From Polytrichum commune (lineage: Eukaryota > Streptophyta > Polytrichopsida > Polytrichales > Polytrichaceae), in assembly GCA_950295325.1 (NCBI GenBank), contig OX485804.1, forward strand, positions 68,238,033 through 68,302,032: a stretch of 64,000 bases of DNA, read 5' to 3'. Shown one piece after another: positions 1 through 11,086 of the stretch. Numbering within the stretch: the stretch's first letter is position 1; every line of letters begins with the position of its first letter. A model generated the notes under the pieces. That model worked only from the letters and a program-made list of their open reading frames with translations. It was not told the DNA's origin and did not search any database. Position numbers and translations under genes: made by a program.

Positions 1-790
1 TTTCTCAAACTCAACCAGTCTCAAAGTCCAACCGGTTACATGTTGACATCCTTTGGGATTTCTTTACTAATTTGAGGTATATTCTATAGATCCCTCCAAA
101 TGATCAGTGATTGTACCGAAATCTCGTACCTCAACCGGTGATTTCTCAACCTCAACTGGTCATTCCTCAAACTCAACCAGTCTCAAAGTCCAACCGGTTA
201 CATGTGTACATCTTCCAAGTTTTCTTTACTAATTTGAGGTATATTCTATAGATTCATTCAACGTTATCAGTATTGTATTCAGTGTGTATGTTTGGCAAAT
301 TTCATTTGTCGTTCAACTATAAATCCAAAGTGTCATGTGACGTTTTAAAAAACGGAAATGAATGTCAATTGACATCTACATTTTCTTCTAAAATATCACA
401 TGAATGCCACATGCTTAATAGTACATGTCATTTCATTTAAAATTTCAATTGACGTGTGTTTTTTTTTTCTTCACAAGTCACACTACATGTCAAAATCTAA
501 ATTATGCATGTCAATTGACGAGCAGTTTATCTTTGTACAAATTTTTGCGTGTCAAATGGCAAAAACTTGCTAAAAAATACACACTGATTGTATTGAAATC
601 CTGAACCTCAACCAGTTCTTTCTTTACTAATTTGAGATGTATTCCATAGTTTCTTTCAAAACAATCAGTGGTTGTATTGAAATCTTGAACCTCTGCCAGT
701 GATTTCTCAAACTCAACTTGGTTTCATCTGTAACTAGCGGTAGTCAGTTCTCCCCATTCATTGCGAAAAATACTCTGGTCTCGGATGAAA
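1..790. repeat. CGGTT-rich dispersed repeat, several degenerate units
   Basis: Partial units recur near 1-110, 120-270 and 600-740. They share the phrases CAACCGGTTACATGT, CTTTACTAATTTGAG and TATTCTATAGAT. The same family occurs as a two-armed foldback at 9,398-10,277 and as a degenerate copy at 61,071-61,262. A hAT MITE (280-586) interrupts it. No coding content seen. This is probably an arm of a large foldback element cut by the window edge. Confidence 0.6.
280..586. mobile_element. hAT-superfamily MITE (307 bp)
   Basis: The element begins CAGTGTGTATGTTTGGCAAA and ends with the inverted form ATACACACTG. It is flanked by a perfect 8-bp duplication ATTGTATT (272-279 and 587-594). An 8-bp TSD with CAGTG-type termini is the hAT signature. 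It has no coding capacity. Subterminal regions carry repeated GTCAATTGAC palindromes. Both ends match the larger element at 11,087-12,526, so the two belong to one family. Confidence 0.9.
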
Positions 791-1039
791 ATTATGTGAA
801 TAAAATAAACCCGAAATGTGTTTTTGACATGAAGTTCACTTGTATGATCATGGCGAGGTTGAGGTTGAGGTTTGGGTTTGGGTTATGTGAGTGTTAAATG
901 GCTCATTTTCCTTGTTCTTGTTCTTGATCTTCAACTTTTGATCAGTTACACATCTTCAAGTGTTGGTGTTGCATTAGCACATCTATGCTGAAACACCAAC
1001 AAAAAAATCAAATTGAAATTCGGACTTTGCTTGATTTAG

Positions 1040-1295
1040 TTATGATTATTAAGAGCGCATGTTTGTTGATTCCTTCATTGAATACATAGGTCTTCCAATT
1101 ATGTTCACTCTTGAATGTGAAGTAGTTATTAAGATTTGAAGACGTTAGTCCAATCCCTCTTAAACATGTGTCTATATGGTGTTTGTTTTTCGATCCACAC
1201 CTAACCACACACCAATCGAATATAGGTGTTTGATTAACAAAAATAACCAAATAACACCCGCATACTTTATAAAGGGGGGGGGGGGGGGAAGGGGG
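1040..1295 (-). repeat. Dispersed repeat copy ending in poly-G tract
   Basis: The reverse complement of about 1,055-1,270 aligns with 6,598-6,800 (shared CACATGTTTA, GATTGGACTA/GATTAGACTA, CTACTTCACATTCAA, GTATGCGGGTGTTATTTG) and with about 28,150-28,260. The left boundary of the parent element here runs into a long poly-G stretch at about 1,275-1,298. Small ORFs across it look incidental. This is a non-autonomous element of unknown class. Confidence 0.55.
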
Positions 1296-1299
1296 GGTG

Positions 1300-2717
1300 A
1301 ACTGATGTTCCGCTAGAAAACAAGATGCTATAGAAGATAGGGTCATGTTTGCATAAAATATATGGGATATTGCGTAATTATGGACATTAAATTATAGCCC
1401 CTCCCCCCCCCCCCCTTTCCATGAAAAAGAAACATTACCTCATTATCGCAAGTGATTCATATCTCTACAAAGGAATGACCCCCTCCACCCCCTAAGGTGC
1501 AATTTGTTTGATTTCGAACTATACTTTTGTGGGGTGCTTGCTTAAGCTTTTGTTTTTGTAGGTTTTGAATAATGGTTTTGCGACATGTGCCACTTTTATG
1601 CAGCAAGAAATAGAAAAAGAAATATGTACATGGTGGGGGGGGGGGGGTTGCAAGTATGTCTTTAATGCTCATGGTGCACTTCTATCAATATATGATATTT
1701 TGAGTGGCCACTCTAATTGTCTAGGCGGGGTGGAATCAACGTGGGTTGAAGACCTAGGTCTTCCCCTTAGTCATCCTTGAGACTTTGACCAACACCTTAC
1801 ATAAAATAAAATGGTCACCTTGCATTGAAAGTGGTGCAAAACAAAAGAATTGCCTACATTAATTTCTTAGTAAGAACAATTAATGTGGACTGTGCTATTT
1901 TTATACTAGAAATCTAGTTTGGGTTGAAATTTTACTATGGCCCACAACAATAGGACTATTCAGTCTAGTTGTTGATTTCTTTGATTATTCTTTATTCTTT
2001 TGGGGTACATTCATAGTGGATTCTACCAGAAGTGGTTGATGGTTTGCCTTAAGTCTTGAGCATGAATGAAATATCTCCTAAATTGAGCCTGCTGATTTGT
2101 AACTAGATATTTCTTCTATCTAGTGCGGGCTCCTAAATAAGATGCCATCATATTGGGGTGGCCCACTCCAATTGAAGTTTGTTGTGAAATAAAGTGGTTC
2201 AATAAAATAATTGTTGTCTGCACGAGTCATGGCATGGCTACCGCCACCATTGTTTGGCCACCACTCCTTGCAACCGATCACCACTAGTCTCAAAGTGAAC
2301 AATACCTTAAGAAAAATCTAAGGTGAGTTGTCATGCCTTGAGACCATCACTGCTTGACGTGAATAGTGCGTGTAAGACTTTTTTGGGGGTTGAGTGTGTG
2401 CTTCCTTGCTCCAACCTACATTAAATTGTGATATGTAATGTTTTTGCACACTACATTAACTTCTCTATTTTGCATAATAATGTGGTGTCTTACTATATTG
2501 TGTGCTACATCAAATCAAGATAAGCTAATTTAATGCAAAAACTTGGAGATAATGAAGCCCACACTTAGATAGAAGGAGTGTAGTTGCCATACCTCCAAGT
2601 TGAAGTGTTCCATATCCTTAAGAGAAGTGGGCTAGATGGAAAATGTAAGCATTTAAAGACCCATCTACCTTAAAATATTCAAATATATTTGTTTGATTAA
2701 GATGAGTGACCAAATAA
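1300..2717. other. Gene-free AT-rich intergenic stretch
   Basis: No credible exon, RNA gene or TIR element was identified. The stretch holds poly-C/poly-G runs (about 1,402-1,415 and 1,636-1,648). The overlapping short ORFs on both strands are low-complexity and lack family motifs. Confidence 0.5.
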
Positions 2718-3156
2718 GGGGTTGTTCACATCATGGACCATGAAGTCGTCCCTTGCTCCTCTGAAATATTTGATTGGTTGTTGCACTCGTCCCAAGATCA
2801 CTTCGGTTTACATCAAGAAAAATAAATGTAAGAGTGATTATGGAACTCGAGGTCCCCCAAAAGGCCTCTTTTCATGCCTACATTGTCCACTGTCATGGTC
2901 TAACGGGCTTTGCGGTGGGAGAGGTGAAAGATTTTCTCTCGCTACAAATGACAAGGGACCATGGCAGAGAAATGTTGTTCTAATATATATATATGGTGCA
3001 TGGTCACTTGTCTTGGTCCACGTTCGGTTTACACCTAGTTAGGGGCCCAAAGGCTTTCAAAATGCATTTTTTTAGAAATCGGACTATGAACGTTTGACCA
3101 TAAAACAATGCCCTCTGACATGGGACAACCTCATGGTCCATGATGTAAACAAAACC
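2718..3156. mobile_element. Tourist-like (PIF/Harbinger) MITE, 439 bp
   Basis: The terminal inverted repeats pair GGGGTTGTTCACATCATGGA with GGTTTTGTTTACATCATGGA (reverse complement of the right end). A 3-bp duplication TAA lies directly outside both ends (2,715-2,717 and 3,157-3,159), the target preference of PIF/Harbinger elements. There is no transposase, so it is non-autonomous. Related sequence with the same CATGGACCATGA core is at 61,279-61,857. Confidence 0.85.
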
Positions 3157-3159
3157 TAA

Positions 3160-4180
3160 GATACACGTGCCTAAATCGAACGTAGCAATCTTCTGAACAC
3201 CTATATTTGAGTGGTGTGTGGTTAGGTGTGAACCTAACAACGGACACCATAAAGACAAGTGTTCAATAGATATCAGGTCACGTGCTCAAAATATGCCAAA
3301 GCATTCTACGTTCAAGATCCAACATGCTTAGGGGGGGGGGGGGGGCTATATGACTACTTAATGAGCATAAGAATCTTCACTTTGATACTAGATAAGACAC
3401 TCTTACGAGCTCCCGAAACCAAGAGGCCAATTGCAACATGCACGATTTGGATTCATTTATCATCTCGCTCTAATTGCATGCGTCGTATCGTCTCCTCCAA
3501 GAAGTGGGTGCAGAGCATCCCAAATACAAACACACATCCCACCTTCCCTCATCATCTCGGATCCGGACAGTGAGATATGCTATCGTCGCTTTTTCGTTTC
3601 CGACAGGCACTACTACTCATGGAGGCCGCTCGATTTCATCTTCACTAGTGCCGGAATGGAGTTTCCACGTGGTATACGAACGGGTACCTGTCAATGCAAG
3701 CGTGACACGTGGCAACGAACGAAGCAAGGAATAATTGGTTTCTTATTCTTGTCGGAATAGCGAGAAGGAGCTCCTTCCTACACGGGTACTAGCTCCGAGT
3801 GCCAGGCTGAGGACGCAATAATAATAATAAGTGGTTGCGTGGCCGGCTCCTGGCCTGGTCCCGAAAGCCAACATTAAGTGATGATGATGGTGAGTGAGCT
3901 TCACTTGGGAAAAACTGTGGCTGAGGAGCTCCCAGACTGAGGGTTTCCTGACCAACCGACCCCTCAGGTGGTACTATCGAGCCTCTCATGTTTCCCTCTC
4001 ATATTCTTCCACTCTGAAATCAATTCAGTGGTGTGTGTTTTTTTATTCTGCGCGCTTTGGAGCCTCGCGAAATTGCAGACGAAAGTACAAGACGTTGCAG
4101 GGCTTGTGGCAGTGTGTTTCTCAGAACGGGTGCAGAGGATTGTCGAGGTTTTAATTAGGGTTTAAGCAGCGGCCTGGGCT
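3160..4180. other. Intergenic stretch, no gene recognised
   Basis: Contains a poly-G run near 3,331-3,346. From about 3,560 the composition becomes more GC-balanced, with overlapping short ORFs on both strands. No family motif, convincing splice chain or RNA gene was seen. It could be an untranslated leader or an old gene remnant, but nothing in the sequence decides that. Confidence 0.35.
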
Positions 4181-4228
4181 TTGTTGTTGTTGTTGGTGGT
4201 GATGGTGGTGATGGTGGTGATGGTGGTA
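4181..4228. repeat. TTG / GGTGATGGT minisatellite
   Basis: A TTG run is followed by repeated 9-bp GGTGATGGT-type units, directly readable in the sequence. No coding context could be established. Confidence 0.9.
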
Positions 4229-4299
4229 TTGGATGTGTAACGAAGTAAGTTAGCGGCAGCAACATGGTATGGTTGTCCTGGCTGGGGAGAATTGAGTGC

Positions 4300-5060
4300 C
4301 CAGTGTTTTCGCGTTGGCTCAGGTTTCAGAAATTTTCACGAGATTTTCTGGGCAACATCGTGATTTAAGAAAAAGGAGGACCTCTTTGCAGGGCCTGTGT
4401 TTCAGGGCGTTTCTTCTTTTCTCTTTTTTCTTTTTCTCAGGCGGGTTTCAGAGCGTTGGCGATTTTTTTTCTTATTATTATTGGGCTATGGACTTGGTTG
4501 GCAGTGGAGTTTACAAAGCGACATGATGTGTCCCTGACTGAGAGAGTGTTTGCATTGGCTCAAAGCTCAGACAATTCAGAACATTTTCTGAGCATCGTCG
4601 AAACTTTAAGAAAACTAGGAATTCTTTGCAGGCCTGTTTCAACACATTGTTCATAATTGTTTCAGAGCGTTGGCGAGGGTGTTTTTTTTTATAAATAAAA
4701 ATTTTGGGTCGTGAACTTGGTTGGCAGTCGATTTTACAACGCAACATCATGTGTCCTGACTGAGAGTGTTTGCATTGGCTCAAAGTTCAGAGCATTTCAG
4801 AACATTTTTTCTGAGTGTCATGGAAATTGAAGTAAAAGTAGAAATGGTTTGGCAGGCCCACCTCTGCAACATGTTCATTATTGTCATCGGAATCAGTTTC
4901 AGAGCGTTTGTCCAGATTTTTTAATTGGGTTGAAGTTCCGAGCTTTGTCAGCAGTGGATTTACAAGGCAGCATGGTGCGTCCTGACTCGGAGAGAGAGAG
5001 AGAGTGGGAGAGGGCTCAAACTTTCAGAAAACTTCAGAACGCTTCAGATCATTCAAGCAA
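4300..5060. repeat. Degenerate tandem repeat, 220-241 bp period
   Basis: The phrase (T)GCATTGGCTCAAAG or a close variant recurs at about 4,310, 4,551, 4,771 and 5,013. It is followed each time by CAGAACATTTTCTGAG-like text, a GCAGGC(C) phrase and TTTCAGAGCGTT. Spacings of 241, 220 and 236 bp show about 3.5 diverged tandem units. A partial fifth may follow near 5,168. A GA microsatellite lies at about 4,990-5,003. The units carry stop codons in all frames. Confidence 0.75.
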
Positions 5061-5189
5061 CGCATGCCACTGTTCCCATAGCAGTTAAAGTTTGTTGTCA
5101 TAATTTTAATCAATTCTAGAGCTTCACTGGTAGCCACTTGGTGTTGTAATGGCAAGGCGTTGGGCACTGGCTCGAGATTAATTCGAGAA

Positions 5190-6590
5190 AGAATAGTCTA
5201 AATTGCAGAAAGCCTCTGAACATTTTTGACTGTCTCACACCTCAGAGACTGTCTCAGAACATGAGAGTTTTCCTGAAAAACCCCAAGATTAACCACACTC
5301 AGTTTGGTGGTGAAGGACCAGCCATACATAGCTTGAGCTCACAAGGTTTTTCCTAAAAATAAATTAATAGCACGAATGAAGAGACTCATTGCCAAAGGTT
5401 ATTAAACACAATATAAAAACCTAGGACATGGTAGAGTTCTTCATAAAGTCTATCGCAGAGGGATGAAACCGTGGGTTCGATCCTTCTTTAAGAAAAAAAA
5501 TATAGCTCGTTAGTTCTTGTGTATTGGAGCCTGTTTTGAAAGTTGGGTGAAACTATTGGGACTTCCTCTTTTCATCTCTAGAACTCTGAGAAAAAGTTAG
5601 GATCTAAAATAGGGTATGCACGTGGGACCCCTTGTTCTTAATCCATGATAGGCTTATGCAAGTATAGCTTGGCCCACCCATCCTAATAGGACAAGCTAGA
5701 AAGCTAGTTTTGAAATAACCTGACATCACTCTTTATGTACAGTAATTTGAGCGTGAAAAAACCTTGAGTGGCTTTGTGTTATTTCTCATAAACTTAGGTT
5801 TGGGACTAAACCCATGGTTTGATCTACTTTACATTACGAAAAACTCTATTTGAGTGGCGATTTAAAGAAAACATCCCTAGAAGACAATGAAAACTGATTT
5901 AAAAGAAAACTGACAAATCGCAATGACAACAAAGAATAACAATTTTTGAAAAGCATGTTGTCAACAAATGAAAGGGAGTTCCAATGCACCAAAGTATGCC
6001 TTGTTTGGACTTCATATACAAAAGCTATAAGGGTTCATAATGTTTTATTGGTAGAGTACCCAAAATTGTTTTAGGGGGGGGGGGCTCTGATCTAAAGGTG
6101 GTGGACGTTTTGAAATTTCATATGTACGTGTTATGCAAGAGTTACGGTGTTGGTTATAGCAGCCTCTACCTTAGCACCCTACATGCTGACCAATTTTTGG
6201 TATTTGTTTTTATAGGCCCTTATAGGTTGATTGCATTGCACACGACCATAGCCCAAGCTTGCAAGTTTGGTGACCCCAGGTACACGGCATGAACCATTAT
6301 GTGACCATTTATATGTGCCCGAAATGATGGAGCTTTGATTTCACCTTATTTTGGATTGCTTTTCAAGTTCAATTCCAAACTTGAAAATCAATCCAAAGAA
6401 AAGAGGGAACCGACATTGAGACCAAACCTCCTCCATATTGGGCACATGTAAGGGCTCAAATCCTTTCACCTTGGCCCATCAAACTTGCTAGCTTGAGCTT
6501 GAGCTCAAGTTATGTGTGGCCACCCCATGACTGTTGGCATGGGCTCCCACAGTTAGACTGACAAGGTGGATAGTTTTGTGGTTGAAATAA
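5190..6590. other. Intergenic stretch without recognised features
   Basis: AT-rich sequence with one G9-10 run near 6,074-6,084. A GGTTCGATCC motif near 5,471 resembles a pol III B box, but no tRNA cloverleaf or A box is placed correctly. The short plus-strand ORF at 6,098-6,292 has no recognisable motif. Confidence 0.4.
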
Positions 6591-6972
6591 AGTATGCGGG
6601 TGTTATTTGTTTATTTTCTTAATCGAACCCCTATATTTGATTGTTTCCGTGAGGATAAAAAAATTATTTAAAAAAAAAAAACACCATTAGAAAGCACATG
6701 TTTAGAAGAGATTAGACTACATCTTTATATTTTAGTAACTACTTCACATTCAATAGTGAACACAATTGGGAGGACTTATATATAATTTTACTAAACAATA
6801 AATATGCGTTTATGATAACAATAAATCAAAAGGGAGATATGATTTTTCATCTAGTTTTTGTTGATGCTTGAATGTAGATTTGCTAATGCAACACAAGTTC
6901 CATAATTGTGTAAATCTAATTGGTAGAAGTTGGAGAAGATGAAAAATGAACCCCAATAACACCCACATACCA
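6590..6972. mobile_element. Non-autonomous TIR element, GGGTGTTATT ends
   Basis: The left end GTATGCGGGTGTTATTTG is mirrored by the right end (reverse complement GTATGTGGGTGTTATTGGGG). The interior contains the CACATGTTTAGAAGAGATTAGACTA block shared with about 1,055-1,270 (inverted) and 28,150-28,260. I could not read a clean target duplication, so the superfamily is open. No coding region. Confidence 0.55.
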
Positions 6973-7726
6973 CCAAACTCTCAATCACTAATCCATTACC
7001 AACATGAGGGTTACATGTTCCCAACGGATCCCAATTATGGACTCAATATCAAACTCCAAGAATCCTCGAGATAGACATCGCCGGAGTTGAAGCTTGACTA
7101 TGTATTTGGTGTTTGATACAAGAGTTTTAGGAGCTCCCCGAGTATATAGCATCATAAGCTAAACTCTTTGGAAACACCTCTCTTTCAATCTTAGCCCGTA
7201 AGAGTATAGCACGACTCAACCGGTCTCATTTGTTTCCACCGTATACACATAATAATATGTCCTAGTTTACACCAAATTCGATTTGTACCAAAGATTCAAC
7301 ATGTACCACTTCTATACAATTAGTTCAATATGTGCTACATGTTTTCACCGGTTTTCAATATTTACGGTTTCAAGCCATTAGTGACACTTTGACCCTACTA
7401 ACCAATGTATATCCACGGGGAGGTCACTCCATTGTCAAGTTGAAAACCACATGCGAACAAAGTTTGCTACCTCTATATTATATGCCATAGATAATTTTAA
7501 ATTTTATGATATTTTTCTATATATACATATCCATTGATAATATCTTTTGTATATTTTTTTGAAATTTTTAGTCATCTCCATTTTGTAGTAATTATTTTAA
7601 TTCAATTTTGCGTCATTCTAGTTAGAAACGGTATGTTTTCTAGAAAAATATGAGAGGTATTGATTTCGGACTACATAATCAATGAGAGGAGAGTACGTGG
7701 ATGACAAGTTGTAGGAGCGGCGAATT

Positions 7727-7861
7727 GTCCACCTACTTGAGCTGGTTATTAGCCATAACCGAGTAGTGCATCGGCGAAATCTAAAATTTATGGATGATAT
7801 TGTGCCTTCATGGATGAGGAATGCACAAGGAGTTTTCAAAACCTTTTATGCTCTTGGATAA
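7727..7861 (+). pseudogene. Short coding relic with twin at 15,879
   Basis: The plus frame reads ...LELVISHNR, then MDDIVPSWMRNA, ending ALG and a TAA stop. The segment at 15,879-16,007 reads the same pattern (LVISHNR ... MHDTMPPWMKNA ... ALE then TGA). The nine-codon spacing between the two shared blocks is kept, and the stop is at the equivalent place although the stop codon differs. Aligned codons with different bases suggest both derive from the 3' end of one protein-coding unit, probably inside a repeat. The family is not recognised. Confidence 0.4.
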
Positions 7862-7869
7862 GCAATTGG

Positions 7870-9397
7870 TTATGATGTTGAGTCATTGGCGGTGGACCAA
7901 AATTTGAGAATTTGGTGACGGCAGTTTCTGTCCAAGAATGGAGGTGTTTGGACTAATTTCAATATGTGCTATTTTAAGCCATGTATGACAATTTGACCCT
8001 ACTAATCCGTGTATAATTATCCATTAGCTCTTCACATACATGGTGTGTGAGTGAGTCTAATCATATTAGAAATCATGTGGGAAAAAGGTTGGGTCATTCT
8101 TGGCTCTTGGAGCTAAAATATACAATATTCTTAGTTCTAAGATAGGGTTGAAGAAACATGAAATATGTATGTAGAATTAAGATAGGATAGGTGAAAAGAG
8201 GAGGTAGTGGAGAATTTGATCTTTTCAAGTTAGCAATGAATAATGGCTAGGAGGGGACAAATGAAATATATTGGATTTAGTATCCTTTGTTGTGGATGAA
8301 AGTTTGAGACAAGATGGTATTGCGCTCAAGTATGATTACTTGTTGGGTTTGATTTGCACTCTAAGATGTTGGTCGGGCTGAGAATGCGTAGGGTTTGCAT
8401 GAAGCTCACTGAACACTAGGAGTTGTGAATTGTTTTTGGATGGTTTGCGTTGCTCAATATGATATTGGGAGGGATTCATGATTGCTATTGCTCGTAAGCA
8501 TGGAGAGTTATGTGTGATGTAAATGTTTGGCATTTTGTAATGGAGCATGCATTTGTATTTGTTGGGGTTGTGATGTTGTCCGCTTCTTTTGTTTGAATTG
8601 TGAGGGGATGTCATGGTCTGATTTTATTGTCTAGTTGGTTTTAGTTTTGGTTGCTATGTTCTTTTAGTATTATTGCACTTGTAAGCATTAGGAAACACCT
8701 CTTGCATATCACGTTTTTTCCTTACACCAGCCTCAAGAAAATATAGAATTGAAAACATTACAATTTCTATTCGGTGGGAAATCAAAACAAAAGTAGAATT
8801 CATACTTATGTATAGCAACCAAGAAAAAGGGAAAACCATAAAAATAAAAGTATTCAAGGGTGTTGGAAAATGACAAAAACGACTACTATACCCAGTTTCC
8901 CCACGTGGTTGTTGAACCTTGAATATGAGTGACCCACCCAAGACATACATCCAAGGGTTATGATCCACCCATCCATAAGTGGGGGTATCCTTGTGAACCA
9001 GATGGATATTTTCAACCAACCATGTGGGAACCCAGGGGCTTGCCCTTGGGAGAGATAGATAGATAGATGCCAACCGACTAGTCCGCGCCCGTTCAAGCTG
9101 CTCACCTTCAAAAAGACACAGTCTTCGCTAGGGGCCATCTAATCCTCGTGATGCCCATTTTGGAATCAGATATGGATACAAACCAACTCGAAAATGAAGC
9201 AACACCATAGTTCACGCCGGTGGCAACATCGGAGTCATCCTTCTTACTTTCCTCCGAGGGTTCACATTTTCACAAATCAATCTAACCTCGTTCCTGGTAC
9301 TTGTGTTGCGGAGATTTTGATGTTGAGCCCAATGACGGCTAAAATTTGTGAAAATTTGGCAGCAACTTGGTGACGGTGGTGTTCGGATCTATGATCA
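7870..9397. other. Intergenic stretch without recognised features
   Basis: No supported gene. Minus-strand ORFs at 8,654-9,138 overlap a GATA microsatellite (about 9,052-9,067) and have no domain signature. Nothing else stands out. Confidence 0.4.
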
Positions 9398-10277
9398 GGG
9401 AGAACCGGCGGTATGGTTGAGTTTGAGAAATAATAACCGGTTGACGTTCAAGACTGCAGGAAAAGTACCGATCGTTTTAGAGGGATGAATAGAAATATAC
9501 CCCAATTCAATAAAGGAAAACCGGAGGATGTCAACATGTAAGCGGTTGGACTTGTAAACACTAGGAGGATCTCAACCGGTTATGCTCAAAAACCTCCCTG
9601 ATCACTACACAAAATATGATATTTAGTTATTGATTATATTTAGTGTTGTTACCACCCTACCCTACTCAACACTAATTTTCAACTCTTGACAATTAGTGTT
9701 AGACATGAATGTGCCGCTACCTTCCCTACTGCCACCTCCCTTATTATATCCTCCTTTTTTTTCATATCCTTACTAACATTGAATTCAAACATGTAACTTC
9801 CACATATTACCAGAGATTGATATTTAGTGTTTGAGTTTACATTTAATGTTGCTTTCTTTCAAAGGGTTATTGATATTTAGTAAATGCGCTCATATTTAGT
9901 GTATCAAACACAAAATATCAAAATGATATTTAGTGTCGTGTACATCCGAGAACGAAGGTATATGTGCATTTGCGGTGGATTGAATTCCATTCCATTCCAT
10001 TTCATTTCATTTGGTGGAGAAGTGGGGGTAGAATTGGACAATGACATGGAAGCAGTGATGGGGGAGATTCTTGGGCATACTAATCGGTTGAGATCCATGT
10101 GTTTGCAACTCCAACCGGTTACATGTTGACATCCTCCGGTTTTCCTTTATTAAATTGGAGTATATTCTATAGATTCTTTTAGAATGATCGGTAATTCTCC
10201 TGAAGTCTCGAAGAACTTCAACCGGTTATTTCTCAAACTCAACCGGTTCATCTTTAACTAACTGCCGGTTCTCCCCG
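9398..10277. repeat. Foldback element, CGGTT family (~880 bp)
   Basis: The left arm (about 9,398-9,590) and right arm (about 10,075-10,277) are long imperfect inverted repeats. Shared phrases include GAGAACCGGC, TTGAGTTTGAGAAATAA, GGAAAACCGGAGGATGTCAA and GATCTCAACCG. The loop (about 9,605-9,960) is a separate TTTAGTGT-rich repeat resembling 25,360-25,825. Arms of the same family appear at 1-740 and 61,071-61,262. No coding capacity. The RNA would form a stable hairpin. Confidence 0.8.
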
Positions 10278-11086
10278 ACCATAGCATGGAAGTGGGGGGT
10301 ATATAATAATGGGCACTTCACGCTCACTGCCATGAGTGCCTTAACTTTGTCATGGGTGGTGATTTCCGGAGGAGGAGGAGGCAGTGTTGTCTGAGGCCTG
10401 TCGGTAGGCAGGCTCCCCATCATCATCATCTTCCTCCAGAATTGCCCCCCACCCACTTAACTTACACACACCAACACAACACCCGTCGCTAACGACATAT
10501 CGCCACCCTCCCCTACCCTACCCTACCCTGTCCTCGAGTATTATAACATTCTTTTAGTTCATGTCTAGGGTTTGGTGGCGTCGGATTCATGAATCGATCT
10601 CTTCCTAGGATCTATGGTGCATTATCCGCATCTTGTAGTAGTTCCAAACTCAATCTGAAGTCACTTGGGGCAAGATTTGTTGGTATATATGATTTTGAAT
10701 GATGTTGGTAGGCACATTGCAACATCATCATCTTCCTCCGGAATTGCCCCCCACCCACTTAACTTACACCACCAACACAACACCCATGGCTAACGACATA
10801 TCGCCACCCAACCCTACCCTACCCTGTCCTCGAGTATTATAACATTCTTTTAGTTCATGTCTAGGGTTTGGTGGTGTCGGATTCATGAATCGATCATTTT
10901 CTAGGATCTATGGTGCATTATCCGCATCTTGTAGTAGTTCCAAACTCAATATGAGGTCTCTTGGGGCAAGATTTGTTGGTATATATGATTTTGAATCATG
11001 TTGGTAGGCACATTGCAACATCATCATCTTCCTCCGGAATTGCCCCCCACCCACTTAACTTACACCACCAACACAACACCCACGGC

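Noticed and set aside
5460..5490. tRNA-like GGTTCGATCC near 5,471
   Set aside because: No acceptor stem or A box at the right spacing, so no cloverleaf can be drawn.
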